In this document: positions 63,972 through 64,000 of the stretch, piece by piece
How the letters are laid out: each line of letters starts with the position of its first letter
Position numbering within the stretch: position 1 is the stretch's first letter
Origin: a bacterium endosymbiont of Escarpia laminata
GTDB lineage: Bacteria > Pseudomonadota > Gammaproteobacteria > Chromatiales > Chromatiaceae
Assembly: GCA_003660235.1 (NCBI GenBank)
Contig: QGON01000049.1
Location: 1 to 64,000 of the forward strand
Direction of reading: 5' to 3'
Length of the DNA stretch: 64,000 nucleotides
Notes under the pieces: generated by a model
Databases searched by the model: none
The model's input: the letters and a program-made list of their open reading frames with translations, nothing else
What the model was told of the DNA's origin: nothing
Position numbers and translations under genes: made by a program

Positions 63972-64000
63972 GGTTATCTGGCGGTGCTCAGCAACAGGGT

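Overview
The window looks like a chromosomal segment of a gammaproteobacterium, probably a sulfur-oxidising one. This rests on a persulfide dioxygenase (ETHE1-type), two NosL-like proteins, the ptsP-rppH-HAD phosphatase block also seen in Pseudomonas, a hisBHAFIE-tatABC run and a dnaG-rpoD-tRNA block. The lineage is inferred from gene content only.

Layout. 1-5.3 kb is a decayed accessory region. It holds an IS3-type element cut by the window edge, a metzincin/NHL protein fragment broken at both ends, a complete second IS3-type element (1546-2944), and a broken CRISPR cas3 with an internal amber stop and an IS-truncated 3' end. 5.4-24 kb is mostly core: a HIRAN protein, small proteins, HAD phosphatase, RppH, PtsP, an ankyrin protein, a metallo-beta-lactamase-fold protein, rubrerythrin, the second half of histidine biosynthesis, the Tat translocase (TatC with an unusual acidic, FimV-like tail), an ion channel, a CysB-like LysR regulator, a Sel1/SPOR protein and a cadherin-like/FN3 lipoprotein. 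24.5-35 kb holds a large AsmA/DUF748-type envelope protein, a PspF-like sigma-54 activator and a same-strand cluster (29155-34914): small anchored protein, FtsX/LolD-like ABC transporter, Cys/His-rich 8-TM protein, TlpA-like lipoprotein, DsbD_2/TauE-like membrane protein and two NosL-like proteins. I read it as a possible metal or redox trafficking system. 35-52 kb holds a radical SAM protein, acyltransferase, persulfide dioxygenase, RND pump, two c-di-GMP proteins (one fused to an XRE-type HTH) and an ACP-ligase-acyltransferase fusion.

The most notable system is a complete diversity-generating retroelement (DGR) at about 53.67-58.41 kb: a candidate promoter and DGR RNA with template repeat TR (53737-53847), a NACHT-like NTPase fused to a formylglycine-generating-enzyme/C-type-lectin-like domain (54041-56914) carrying the variable repeat VR (56788-56901), a GATA-loop hairpin after the VR, avd (56984-57358) and a DGR-type reverse transcriptase (57342-58412). 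Seventeen TR/VR substitutions in the core all fall at TR adenines. The only other difference is a 3-base gap in the TR's AAC run. The target looks like a hypervariable NLR-like sensor.

Downstream are an IS3 remnant, a 17-bp-arm hairpin element, a RelBE-type toxin-antitoxin pair with a 20-bp palindrome upstream, and then the housekeeping tRNA(CAU), rpoD and dnaG genes.
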